Part shown: positions 10,767 through 17,988 of the stretch, piece by piece
Numbering within the stretch: the first letter of the stretch is position 1
Layout of the letters: each line of letters starts with the position of its first letter
NCBI GenBank assembly: GCA_964458605.1
Contig: CAYWLS010000033.1
Location: 1-37,212 of the forward strand
Direction of reading: 5' to 3'
From: JBBSNV01 sp964458605
GTDB taxonomy: Bacteria > Pseudomonadota > Alphaproteobacteria > Reyranellales > JAQSWP01
DNA: 37,212 nucleotides
Made by a program: the position numbers and the translations under genes
The notes under the pieces: generated by a model
Database searches by the model: none
The model's input: the letters and a program-made list of their open reading frames with translations, nothing else
What the model was told of the DNA's origin: nothing

Positions 10767-10960
10767 CGACCGATTGATGAGCCCGAGGAGTCTGGAACAA
10801 AGCCTGATCGGGCTCCGGCTCCGGCTCCGGGTCGCGGCGGGAATGAAAAAGGGACGGATTTGCGCCAAGGATTGCCAGGGGTTAGGCCCGGGATCGAATA
10901 GCTGCCGCCGACAGGAAGGCCGTGCCGGCAACGAAGTCCCAAGCCCTGTCGAACACCAAG

Positions 10961-11010
10961 GCGATCATCCTGGGGCGATCATCCTGGGGCGATCATCCTG
11001 GGGCGATCAT
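10961..11010. repeat. 14-bp tandem repeat, about 3.6 copies
   Basis: Three exact copies of GCGATCATCCTGGG (10961-10974, 10975-10988, 10989-11002) and an 8-base partial copy (11003-11010). The unit length is not a multiple of three, so copy changes would shift any frame across it. On the minus strand the last copies coincide with the stop codon of the degraded ORF at 10993-11138. There are no spacers of CRISPR type. Confidence 0.9.
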
Positions 11011-11138
11011 CTCGTCAGGTCGTCCGTCCCAGCGGCCGGCCGGCATGCGCGCGAACATCCGTTGGTGCGGATCGGGGCACTTGCTGGCGGGCAGCCGGAT
11101 CAGCTCGGTGTCGATCCAGTCGGGCAGAGATCGGCCAT
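10993..11138 (-). pseudogene. Probable frameshifted remnant of a small ORF
   Basis: On the minus strand a protein-like reading (PDWIDTELIRLPASKC, then PHQRMFARMPAGRWDGRPDE and MIAPG, stop) runs to 10993 but has no start in its own frame. The ATG at 11138 (MADL...) is in a different frame and joins it if a CT dinucleotide in GATCTCTGCC is removed; total length is 48 codons plus 2 bases, consistent with a 2-base insertion. I do not recognise the family. It follows the small membrane protein gene by 5 bases. Confidence 0.35.
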
Positions 11139-11143
11139 GCCGG

Positions 11144-11470
11144 TCACGGCCGGGCGGCGGGCAGGGCCTGCAGCGAGCGCAAGCAGAAGAACATGACGAC
11201 GGCCGCCACCGCCCATACGCCGCCGATCCCCAGCTGCACCGCCATGTGCAGATTGTCGGGTTGATCGACGAAGGCCATGCCGGCGTTCAGCACCGTGCAG
11301 AACAGCGCCAGGTAAAACGACAGCTTGATCTGTTTGGCATAGGCGCGGTGGTATTCCGCCGGATTGCCCTTGTAGCGGGGATTGACCCACCCGCTGCGCA
11401 CCTTGCGGTTCTCGATCGGCGCCCAGCCGATCAGGATCAGCGCTGCGACGATCATGGCGGTTTGAAGCAT
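11144..11470 (-). CDS. Small integral membrane protein, unknown function
   Basis: 108 residues. Three hydrophobic segments can be seen: about 3-15 (TAMIVAALILIGW), 49-66 (KLSFYLALFCTVLNAGMA) and 79-98 (VQLGIGGVWAVAAVVMFFCL). A basic loop, NRKVRSGWVNPRYKGNPAEYH, lies between the first two. I do not recognise a family. It ends 5 bases before the degraded ORF on the same strand and starts 37 bases downstream of the HxlR gene's stop, so it could be transcribed with hxlR. Confidence 0.6.
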   Translation of the reverse strand: MLQTAMIVAALILIGWAPIENRKVRSGWVNPRYKGNPAEYHRAYAKQIKLSFYLALFCTVLNAGMAFVDQPDNLHMAVQLGIGGVWAVAAVVMFFCLRSLQALPAARP

Positions 11471-11507
11471 GGCGACCCCAAGGATGGACCATCGTCAGCC
11501 TAGCACA

Positions 11508-11981
11508 TCAGGCAACCGCCTTCTTGCTGCCCCTGGCACCGGGCCCCGGGCGGACCTGCACGGCCCGGGCATCGAGCGGCTCCCGGCAATGCGAGCACAC
11601 CATCAGCGGATCGAAGTCGTGGCTGCAGGCAAGGTGACGATGCAGCAGCGGCCGGCCGCGCCGTCCCGCGCGATGGGCGTCGCCCCAATGCACCAGCGCC
11701 ATCAGCACCGGATAGAGATCGAGTCCTTCGGCCGTGAGCCTGTATTCGAAACGGCGACCGCTGTCGTCGTAGGGTACCTTGCGCAGAACGCCCGCCTTGA
11801 CCAGCTTGCGCAGGCGATCGGCCAGCAGATGGCGCGTGATGCCCAGGCTCTCCTGGAAAGCCTCGAAGCGGCGCACCCGCAAGAAGCAGTCGCGCAGGAT
11901 GAGCAGGGTCCAGCGATCGCCGATCACGCCCACGGCGCGCGCGATCGAGCAGCTCTCGCGGTCCAGTTCCTGCCAGCGCAT
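11508..11981 (-). CDS. HxlR-family winged-helix regulator
   Basis: 157 residues. The HxlR domain covers about 8-105: CSIARAVGVIGDRWTLLILRD, then RFEAFQESLGITRHLLADRL and the wing DDSGRRFEYRLTAEG. Cys11 sits at the conserved N-terminal position used as a redox or electrophile sensor in the HypR/YodB group. A C-terminal extension has a zinc-knuckle-like set, C119, H121, C129 and C132 (ACSHDF ... MVCSHCREPL), seen in many alphaproteobacterial members. It is divergent from the SDR/isomerase/SDR operon, and two strong palindromes lie in the shared spacer, so it is the likely repressor of that operon and of itself. Confidence 0.92.
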   Translation of the reverse strand: MRWQELDRESCSIARAVGVIGDRWTLLILRDCFLRVRRFEAFQESLGITRHLLADRLRKLVKAGVLRKVPYDDSGRRFEYRLTAEGLDLYPVLMALVHWGDAHRAGRRGRPLLHRHLACSHDFDPLMVCSHCREPLDARAVQVRPGPGARGSKKAVA

Positions 11982-12042
11982 CGTCCTTCTCCGGTACGCC
12001 GCATCCCCGCCGTGCGGCCCATCGACCCGGTGCGATGATAGC

Positions 12043-12097
12043 TTGACAGGTTCCTTTTTGGAACCCTAGTCTTGATCGGAGGTTCCAAAAAGGAACG
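12043..12097. promoter_or_regulatory. Paired HxlR-type operators overlapping the SDR operon promoter
   Basis: Two palindromes, GGTTCC-TTTTT-GGAACC (12049-12065) and GGTTCC-AAAAA-GGAAC (12081-12096), have centres 32 bp apart, three helical turns. Each is the reverse complement of the other, so the whole is also a large inverted repeat. TTGACA (12043-12048) and TAGTCT (12067-12072) make a -35/-10 with 18-bp spacing, and the first palindrome occupies the spacer almost exactly. Occupancy would block the rightward promoter. Assignment to the adjacent HxlR protein is inference. Confidence 0.75.
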
Positions 12098-12134
12098 CAA
12101 ATTCGAGGGCGCGCCGGCGCGCGGGAGAGGAAGA

Positions 12135-12863
12135 ATGGCTCGATCCAAGGCGGCTCTGGTGATCGGCGCGGGCGACGCCACCGGCGGCGCGATTGCGCGG
12201 CGCTTTGCCCGCGAGGGTTATGTGGCCTGCGTGGTACGCCGCAATGCCGACAAGCTGGCGCCGCTGGTCGAGGCGATCGAAAGCGATGGCGGCCAGGCCC
12301 GGGCCTTCGGCACCGACGCGCGCAAGGAAGACCAGATGGTCGAACTCGTCGGCACGATCGAGCGCGAGATCGGTGCGCTGGAGGTGGCGGTGTTCAATAT
12401 CGGCGCCAATGTACGCTTCGGCATCCGGGAAACCACGGCCCGGGTCTATTTCAAGGTGTGGGAGATGGCGGCCTTCGGCGGCTTCCTGATGGGACGCGAG
12501 GCTGCCAAGGTGATGGTGCCGCGGGGCCGGGGCACGATCCTGTTCACCGGCGCCACCGCCTCGCTGCGCGGCGGCAACGGCTATTCGGCCTTCGCCGGCG
12601 GCAAGCACGCCCTGCGCGCGCTGTCGCAGTCGATGGCGCGCGAACTGGGACCGCTCGGCGTGCACGTCGCGCATGTGGTGATCGACGGCGCCATCGACAC
12701 CAAGTTCATCCGGGACATGTTTCCCGAGCGTTACGCCAAGAAGAACGAAGACGGGATACTCGATCCCGACCACATCGCGGAGAACTACTGGTTGATCCAT
12801 AGCCAGCCCCGCGATGCCTGGACCTTCGAAATGGATCTGCGGCCGTGGAACGAGCCTTGGTAG
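12135..12863 (+). CDS. SDR-family protein lacking the catalytic Tyr (SDR_c10-like)
   Basis: 242-residue short-chain dehydrogenase/reductase fold. The cofactor loop is incomplete (GAGDATGGAI, 11-20). The active-site YxxxK motif reads F153-A-G-G-K157, with Phe replacing the general-base Tyr; the preceding string ILFTGATASLRG has Thr/Ser near the usual Ser position. To my knowledge one SDR subgroup (c10) is defined by a poor Gly motif and the missing Tyr, and this fits it. It is closely paralogous to the gene at 13531 (shared GREAAKVMVPRGRGTILFTG and SQSMARELGP). Start: ATG at 12135 after GAGAGGAAGA; the open frame begins at 12072 inside the operator. First gene of the HxlR-controlled operon. 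Confidence 0.85.
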   Translation: MARSKAALVIGAGDATGGAIARRFAREGYVACVVRRNADKLAPLVEAIESDGGQARAFGTDARKEDQMVELVGTIEREIGALEVAVFNIGANVRFGIRETTARVYFKVWEMAAFGGFLMGREAAKVMVPRGRGTILFTGATASLRGGNGYSAFAGGKHALRALSQSMARELGPLGVHVAHVVIDGAIDTKFIRDMFPERYAKKNEDGILDPDHIAENYWLIHSQPRDAWTFEMDLRPWNEPW

Positions 12864-12888
12864 GCGGATTTGGGCGAGGGAGGAAGCG

Positions 12889-13491
12889 ATGAGCCGGACG
12901 GTCGATTTCTACTACGATTTTGGCAGCCCCAATGCCTATCTGGCGCATTTGCGGCTGCCGGAAATTCTCGAACGCACCGGTGGAACCGTGGCGCTCAAGC
13001 CGATGCTGCTGGGCGGCGTGTTCCAGATCACCGGCAACGCCAGCCCGGCCGCCAATCCCGTGAAGGCGCCCAACGGCATGCGCGACATGCGCCGCTTCAT
13101 CGGCAAGTATCGGGTGCCGTTCAGGATGAATCCGAACTTCCCGGTCAACACGCTGAAGATGATGCGTGGCGCCATGGTGGCCCAAGAAGAGGGGTATCTC
13201 GAGCGCTACAACGATGCCATGTATCGCGCCATGTGGATCGATGCGCTGAAAATGGACGACGACGTCGTGCTGGCCGAAACGCTGGACAAGGCCGGCTTCG
13301 ACGCCGCCCATCTGGCGCGGCGCAGCCAGGAGGACGCGATCAAAGCCCGGCTGAAGAGTTGTACCGAAGAGGCGGCAAGGCGCGGCGTGTTCGGCGCGCC
13401 GACCTTCTTCGTCGATGACGAGATGTTCTTCGGACAGGATCGGCTGGAATTCGTCGAGGATGCGCTGAACGGCAAATCCTATCTGCGTTGA
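12889..13491 (+). CDS. 2-hydroxychromene-2-carboxylate isomerase / DsbA-like kappa-GST family
   Basis: 200-residue thioredoxin-fold protein of the HCCA isomerase/kappa glutathione-transferase family, which uses glutathione to isomerise or conjugate aromatic intermediates. The N-terminal motif FYYDFGSPNAYL places the GSH-activating Ser at residue 13 (S13-P14), replacing the CxxC of DsbA. The cis-Pro loop is GVFGAPTFFV (Pro171), followed by DEMFFGQDRLEFVEDAL, typical of this family. An internal helical insert spans about 45-150. The actual substrate is not naphthalene-derived by necessity; the context is two Tyr-less SDRs. Start ATG 12889 is preceded by GAGGGAGG. Gaps to the flanking SDR genes are 25 and 39 bp. 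Confidence 0.88.
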   Translation: MSRTVDFYYDFGSPNAYLAHLRLPEILERTGGTVALKPMLLGGVFQITGNASPAANPVKAPNGMRDMRRFIGKYRVPFRMNPNFPVNTLKMMRGAMVAQEEGYLERYNDAMYRAMWIDALKMDDDVVLAETLDKAGFDAAHLARRSQEDAIKARLKSCTEEAARRGVFGAPTFFVDDEMFFGQDRLEFVEDALNGKSYLR

Positions 13492-13530
13492 GAGGTCGTA
13501 GAACGGCAGCTTTCGGCAAGGAGATGTCGA

Positions 13531-14265
13531 ATGACTGAAAGCAGCAGCACGGCGCTGGTGGTCGGCGTCGGCGCCAGCCAGGGGCTCGGCGCCGCGGCGG
13601 CGCGCCGCTTCGCGCGCGAAGGCCTGCAGGTCTTCGTCGCCGGCCGCACGCCGGCCAAGCTCGACCGGGTGGCGCGCGAGATCCGCGACGGCGGCGGCAA
13701 GGCAGAGATGCTGATAGGCGATGCCAGCCTGGAGGCCGATGCGGCCCGTTTCGTGCAGGCGGCCGAAGCTGCAGGCCCGTTGGCGCTGGTGCTGCACAAT
13801 GCCGGCAGCAATCGGCGCGACAGCATCCTCGAGCTCAGGCGCGAGGATTTCGAGCAGCTCTGGCGCGACCATTGCCTGGGCGGATTCCTGGTCGGGCGCG
13901 AGGCGGCCAAGGTCATGGTGCCGCGCGGTCGGGGCACCATCCTGTTCACCGGCGCCTCCGGCTCCTTGCGCGGCAAGGCCATGTTCGCCGCCTTTGCCGC
14001 CGCCAAGGCGGGCCTGCGGGCGGTGTCCCAAAGCATGGCGCGCGAACTGGGCCCCAAGGGCATCCATGTCGGCCATGTCGTGATCGATGGCGGCATCAAT
14101 GGCCAGCGGCTGCTGTCGCGCATGCCCGATCGTGCCGCCAAGGCCGGCGACGACGGACTGCTCGATATCGACGCCATCGCCGAGACCTACTGGCAGATGC
14201 ACCGGCAGCATCGAAGCGCCTGGACGATGGAGCAGGATTTGCGGCCCTGGATCGAGAATTTCTGA
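13531..14265 (+). CDS. Second SDR-family protein lacking the catalytic Tyr
   Basis: 244-residue paralogue of the SDR at 12135. The Gly-rich motif is complete here (GVGASQGLG, 12-20), so NAD(P) binding is likely. Ser143 is in the usual place (FTGASGSLRG), but the YxxxK motif is again F155-A-A-A-K159. Normal SDR hydride chemistry would be impaired without Tyr, so it may use another acid/base or a non-redox reaction. Both paralogues end in a matching AWT(F/M)EXDLRPW tail. RBS AAGGAG lies at 13518-13523. It is the third gene of the operon, followed 63 bp later by a secreted hydrolase. Confidence 0.85.
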   Translation: MTESSSTALVVGVGASQGLGAAAARRFAREGLQVFVAGRTPAKLDRVAREIRDGGGKAEMLIGDASLEADAARFVQAAEAAGPLALVLHNAGSNRRDSILELRREDFEQLWRDHCLGGFLVGREAAKVMVPRGRGTILFTGASGSLRGKAMFAAFAAAKAGLRAVSQSMARELGPKGIHVGHVVIDGGINGQRLLSRMPDRAAKAGDDGLLDIDAIAETYWQMHRQHRSAWTMEQDLRPWIENF

Positions 14266-14328
14266 CCCGATTTACCCTGGCGCCAATGGGTGAAAGGATG
14301 GCGCCGATCGGCGCGTCGGGGAGATTTC

Positions 14329-15147
14329 ATGACCGGATTGTTTTGCTCATTGCGCCTGACGCTGCTGGCGGTCGGGCTGGTCGCGGTCGCCCTGATCGGC
14401 GCGCCGGCCCAGGCGCAAAGCGATATCGGAGTCGTGCTGATGCACGGCAAGCAGTCTTTCCCCGGTCAGCCGCCGGGGCTGCTGCAGATCGCCGATCGCC
14501 TGCGCGAACTGGGCGTCAAGGTCCTGACTCCGCAGATGCCCTGGTCGACGGGCCGCTGGGAGCATATCGACGTCACCGTCGAACAGGTCTATGGCCAGAT
14601 CGACGGCTATGTCGCCCAACTCAAGGCGCAGGGCGCGCGCCGCATCGTCGTGGCGGGCCACAGCCTGGGCGGCAACATGGCGCTGAGCTATGCCGTGGCG
14701 CGCGGCAATGTCGCCGGCGTGGTCATGCTGTCGCCGGGCCACGCGCCGGGATTTTTCTACAACAAGTCATCGGCCTTCCGCGACGCCCTGGGCAAGGCTC
14801 ATGCCATGGTCGAGGCCGGGCAGGGCGCCCAGCCGTTCTCCGGTCCCGACAGCAACCAGGGCCAGGAATTCGCCTTGTCGACCACGGCGGCGGTCTATGT
14901 CAGTTGGATGGCGCCGAGGGGATTGGTCAGCATGCCGCGCCAGTCGCCGTTGTTGCCGGCCGCCATTCCGGTGATGGTGGTGATGGGCAAGAGCGAGAAC
15001 GCGCTCGATAGCACCCGGTCGGGCATCTACAAGCCCGCGGCCAAGCATCCCTATAGCGTCTTCCTGGCGGTGGACGGCGATCATCGCACCGCCACGGACG
15101 CAGCCATCATCGATGTGGTGCAATGGATCGGGAAGCTGCCGCAATAG
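14329..15147 (+). CDS. Secreted alpha/beta hydrolase
   Basis: 272 residues with a Sec-type signal peptide (hydrophobic 8-23, cleavage likely after APAQA29). The alpha/beta hydrolase nucleophile elbow is GHSLGG with Ser112; the oxyanion region is LMHGKQSF and the likely catalytic His lies in DGDHRTATD near the C-terminus. Similar proteins are annotated as periplasmic or lipoprotein-like esterases with unknown substrates. Start: ATG 14329 after GGGGAG; an in-frame GTG at 14290 would add a charged segment before the signal peptide. It may be the last gene of the SDR operon or have its own promoter. Convergent with a TetR gene, 7-bp gap. Confidence 0.85.
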   Translation: MTGLFCSLRLTLLAVGLVAVALIGAPAQAQSDIGVVLMHGKQSFPGQPPGLLQIADRLRELGVKVLTPQMPWSTGRWEHIDVTVEQVYGQIDGYVAQLKAQGARRIVVAGHSLGGNMALSYAVARGNVAGVVMLSPGHAPGFFYNKSSAFRDALGKAHAMVEAGQGAQPFSGPDSNQGQEFALSTTAAVYVSWMAPRGLVSMPRQSPLLPAAIPVMVVMGKSENALDSTRSGIYKPAAKHPYSVFLAVDGDHRTATDAAIIDVVQWIGKLPQ

Positions 15148-15154
15148 CGGCCGG

Positions 15155-15817
15155 TCAGGAGTCCGGTGCCTCCACCACGCGCAAGGCAGTGATCCTGCCC
15201 GGCCCGGGCGGCGTACCGCCCACCGCCCGCAGGCAGAACGCCACGATGGTCTCGATCAGCCGGTCCTCCTGGGTCGGGCGGGCCGCGCCCGGCGCCAGCG
15301 GTCCGACCAGACCCTCGACCAGGGCGCCGAACAGGCAGGCGGCGGTGGCCTCGCTGTCCTGCTTGGGCAATTCCCCCGCCGCGACCCCCTTGTCGATCAA
15401 CTGGCGGAACATGCGGCTGAAGGCGCGACGATATTCGAGCCGGGCCTGATCGACTTCGACGTCGACCGGTTCGGCGATCATGGCATAGGCCAGCCGCCTT
15501 GCCTTCAGGGCGCGGCTGGCGAAGGCGCGCACCGCCGCCTCCAGGCGCTCGACCGGCGAGCCATCGGCCGCGGCGATCGCGCCGACCACGGTCAGCTCGC
15601 GGCGCGAACTGGCGATCAGCGCTTCGGCCAGCAATTCGCCCTTGGAGGGGAAGTAGCGATAGACCGTGCCGGTGGCGACGCCGGCGGCGGCCGCGACCAT
15701 CGAGATCTGCGTATCGCGGAAGCCGACATCGCCGACCACCCGTCGCACCGCCTTCATGATGCGCTCGCGCTTGCTGGCCAGACGCTGTTCGACTTCTTCC
15801 GTGCGGCGATAGGGCAT
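15155..15817 (-). CDS. TetR-family regulator (downstream of a tandem pair)
   Basis: 220 residues. The N-terminal HTH (about 15-60) reads RERIMKAVRRVVGDVGFRDT, then ISMVAAAAGVATGTVYRYFPSKGELL, a standard TetR DNA-binding domain with the GTVYRYFPSK recognition helix. The C-terminal ligand domain (about 75-205) is helical and poorly characterised. The start codon is 15 bases beyond the stop of the upstream TetR gene, with AGGA as ribosome site inside the gap, so the two are one transcript. The target is unknown; the degraded efflux genes past the second regulator are candidates for the former target. Confidence 0.92.
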   Translation of the reverse strand: MPYRRTEEVEQRLASKRERIMKAVRRVVGDVGFRDTQISMVAAAAGVATGTVYRYFPSKGELLAEALIASSRRELTVVGAIAAADGSPVERLEAAVRAFASRALKARRLAYAMIAEPVDVEVDQARLEYRRAFSRMFRQLIDKGVAAGELPKQDSEATAACLFGALVEGLVGPLAPGAARPTQEDRLIETIVAFCLRAVGGTPPGPGRITALRVVEAPDS

Positions 15818-15832
15818 GATTCCAGTCCTGCG

Positions 15833-16534
15833 CTATTTCTTCCGGCCCGGCAAGTCGCGGATCGCGGCGCCGAACAGGAACAGATCGACGCCGGTGCGCA
15901 CGGTCCTTTCGATCTCGCGCCCCGACTGGCGCATGCCGAGGCTGGCCAGGCGCAGGCTGCGATCGATGGCCAGGCTCATGAACTGGTCGGCGGCGGTCTC
16001 GAAATCGGTCACGCGCAACTCGGCGCGATGGCGGCGCAGGATGGAGGCGATCAGGCGGATCGCCGGCTTGCGCCCGCTGGCGTTGGCCAGACGGCCGAAT
16101 TCGGGACGCCGCTCGGCTTCGGAAATGATGATGCGGTGCGTGCTGATCGATTGCGATGTCAGGGCGAAAGTCGCCAGGTAGCGCGCCATCTCCGTCAGCA
16201 CGTCCCGCAGGCTGCCCTCCATCGCCTGGAAGCGGTCGATCGGCACCAGCCAGCGGTCGATCAGCTCGCGCAGCACCGCCGTGAACAGCGCCGCCTTGTC
16301 GGCATGGCCGGCATAGAGCGCTCGCTTGGAGACCTTGGCCGCCTCGGCCACCGCGTCCATCGATGTGCCGTCGTAGCCGTTGCGCAGGAACACGGCTCCC
16401 GCAACCTCCAGGATGCGGCGGTTCCGCAGCGCGCCGCGCTCGGCCTTGGTACGAGGGCCGGTGGCCCGCTTCGTGGCCCGCTTGGTCGCTCTGCTTTTGT
16501 CCATGGCGTCTCTTGTGCCCCTGATATTGGCCAT
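15833..16534 (-). CDS. TetR-family regulator divergent from a degraded RND efflux operon
   Basis: 233 residues from ATG 16534 (or 223 from ATG 16504). A basic N-terminal extension (TKRATKRATGPRTK) precedes the HTH (RRILEVAGAVFLRNGYDGTS, then VAEAAKVSKRALYAGHADKAALF). The usual aromatic of YxxFxxK is His here (YAGHADK). A helical ligand domain follows; the pattern resembles AcrR/TtgR-like efflux repressors. A perfect 18-bp palindrome lies 10 bp upstream of the first possible start, which is more comfortable if 16504 is the true start. Since the efflux genes it faces are broken, it may now regulate only itself and the downstream tetR. Confidence 0.88.
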   Translation of the reverse strand: MANIRGTRDAMDKSRATKRATKRATGPRTKAERGALRNRRILEVAGAVFLRNGYDGTSMDAVAEAAKVSKRALYAGHADKAALFTAVLRELIDRWLVPIDRFQAMEGSLRDVLTEMARYLATFALTSQSISTHRIIISEAERRPEFGRLANASGRKPAIRLIASILRRHRAELRVTDFETAADQFMSLAIDRSLRLASLGMRQSGREIERTVRTGVDLFLFGAAIRDLPGRKK

Positions 16535-16544
16535 GATGACTCTG

Positions 16545-16562
16545 CGGTACTGGTTCGTACCG
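16545..16562. promoter_or_regulatory. TetR-type operator palindrome
   Basis: CGGTAC-TGGTTC-GTACCG, exact 6-bp arms with a 6-bp centre, in the spacer between the divergent TetR gene and the efflux pseudogene. The location and symmetry fit a TetR repressor site controlling both sides. Confidence 0.7.
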
Positions 16563-16605
16563 ATATCCTTCTGCACAATCCGGTCTTCGGCTTTCGGGTG
16601 GCTGG

Positions 16606-17736
16606 ATGTCTCGTGCTCTGCTCGTCGCCTGATGGTGCTTGCTGCGCTGCCGGCGTCGGCCCGGCCAACGCCTCCTGCACTGACGGTGGGCACGGTCACC
16701 GCGCTGCGCCCGCCGGTGGAGGATACTACAGAAATCGTCGGCCGAATTCAGGCTATCGACAAGGTCGATTTGTCGCCCCGTCTCACCGCATTCCTCGAAC
16801 GACGTCTGTTCACCGAGGGCGGTGAGGTCAAGAAAAGGGGGACGTGCTCTATCGCCTCGAGCAGGGGCCGTTCCTGGCCGACCTGCAGAGCAAGCAGGCG
16901 GCGGTGCAGCAGATCGAAGCCCAACTCAAGAACGCCAATCTGGTATTGGAGCGGACCCGGAGCCTGCTCAGCGCGCCGGCCGGATCGCGCGCCACCTTCG
17001 ATACGGCCGAGGCAGCGCAGCAGGGCTGGTCGCGCAGCTCGCCGGCGCCAAGGCCCAACTTCGCCGGCCGAAATCAACCTGACCTATACCGAGATCAAGG
17101 CGCCGATCGACGGCAAGATCGGCCGCAGCGCCGTCGCCGAAGGCAAAGTGGTCGGGCCGAATTCGGGAATCCTGGCCGCCATCGTCAGTCAGAGCCCGAT
17201 CTATGTGACGTTCTCCGTTCCGGTCCGCACGATGCTGGAACTGCAGCAGCAGACGGCCGCCAAAGGGCGGCATCTACGCCAACGGCTTCGACCTGTTCGG
17301 CCGCATCTGGCAGGTCAATCTCGAGGGCGAATCGTCTGAGCGCCGCGACATCTCGGCGATCTGGCAGATTCAGGTGCGCGATCGCGGCGGCGAGATGGTG
17401 CCGCTGCGTTGCTTCTCGACGTCGTGGTCGGGCTGCAGGTCGCGCGGTGCAGGCCAACGCCGCGCCGTCGCCGGGCTCTTCGTCGGGCACGGCGCTGAAG
17501 GCGAGCAGATCTCCGCCAAGGTGCTGCCGGCGGGCTATTCCGACGAATGGACCGGCACCGCCTATCAGGAGCGGCAGGCCTCCGGCCAGACTGGCGTGAT
17601 CCTGGACCCTGGCCATCCTGTTTGCCTTCCTGTTCCTGGTCGGGCTGTACGAGAGCTGGGTGATCCCGGTGCCGGTGCTGCTGTCGGTGATGATCGGCCT
17701 GCTGGGCCCCTTGTCGGCATGCGGCTGGCCGGGCTG
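16606..17736 (+). pseudogene. Degraded RND efflux operon: membrane-fusion protein joined to an HAE1 transporter fragment
   Basis: Protein similarity can be followed only by changing frame repeatedly. Membrane-fusion (AcrA/MexE-like) pieces: TVTALRPPVEDTTEIVGRIQ and DLSPRLTAFLERRLFTEGGE (to ~16835), GPFLADLQSKQAAVQQIEAQ (~16862-17030), LVAQLAGAKAQLR (~17030-17065), TYTEIKAPIDGKIGRSAVAE through SVPVRTMLELQQQTAAKG (~17068-17268). It then jumps directly into RND transporter (MexF/AcrB-like) sequence, IYANGFDLFGRIWQVNLEGE (~17270), followed by AAPSPGSSSGTALKA, SAKVLPAGYSDEWTGTAYQE and LAILFAFLFLVGLYESWVIP, ending near 17736. One lesion is visible as one extra A and one extra G in AAGAAAAGGGGG at 16833-16846. 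At least five frameshifts and large deletions (MFP C-terminus, most of the pump) are implied. Confidence 0.85.
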
Positions 17737-17988
17737 AGGCTCGAATGGGGATGGCGGGATAGCGCCTCTCACTCGCAGGACAAGCCGCTTCCTCACGGCT
17801 GAGCGCCGACCTCGCCGGGCGACGCCTGCCATCGCGATGCGGACGGTCCGATGGGCCGATTTGTCCCGGCTGGCCGCCGACGCGCCGAGGCGCGGGCATC
17901 AATTTCGCGGCGAGGAACGGCCATGGCATCATGGGTTGAGCAAATGCCGCCGATATCCCACACTTGGTGGCAGGAACGGGAGTAAGCC

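Larger units (their letters stand above)
10689..11143. other. 455-bp region without an intact gene upstream of padR
   Basis: Contains the AT-rich padR promoter block (10715-10766), the 14-bp tandem repeat (10961-11010) and the frameshifted small ORF remnant (10993-11138). In the remaining stretch, 10767-10960, I see nothing beyond short GC-biased open frames and a small CTCCGG/CCGGCT direct repetition near 10812-10828. Confidence 0.5.

Noticed and set aside
10961..11010. CRISPR array
   Set aside because: Units are contiguous 14-mers without spacers and no cas gene is present.
10774..11503. Plus-strand open frames over the tandem repeat region
   Set aside because: No similarity to protein families, and they run antisense to the small membrane protein gene.
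16606..17736. Intact HlyD-type membrane-fusion protein
   Set aside because: No single frame covers more than a fraction; pieces jump frames and switch to RND pump sequence.
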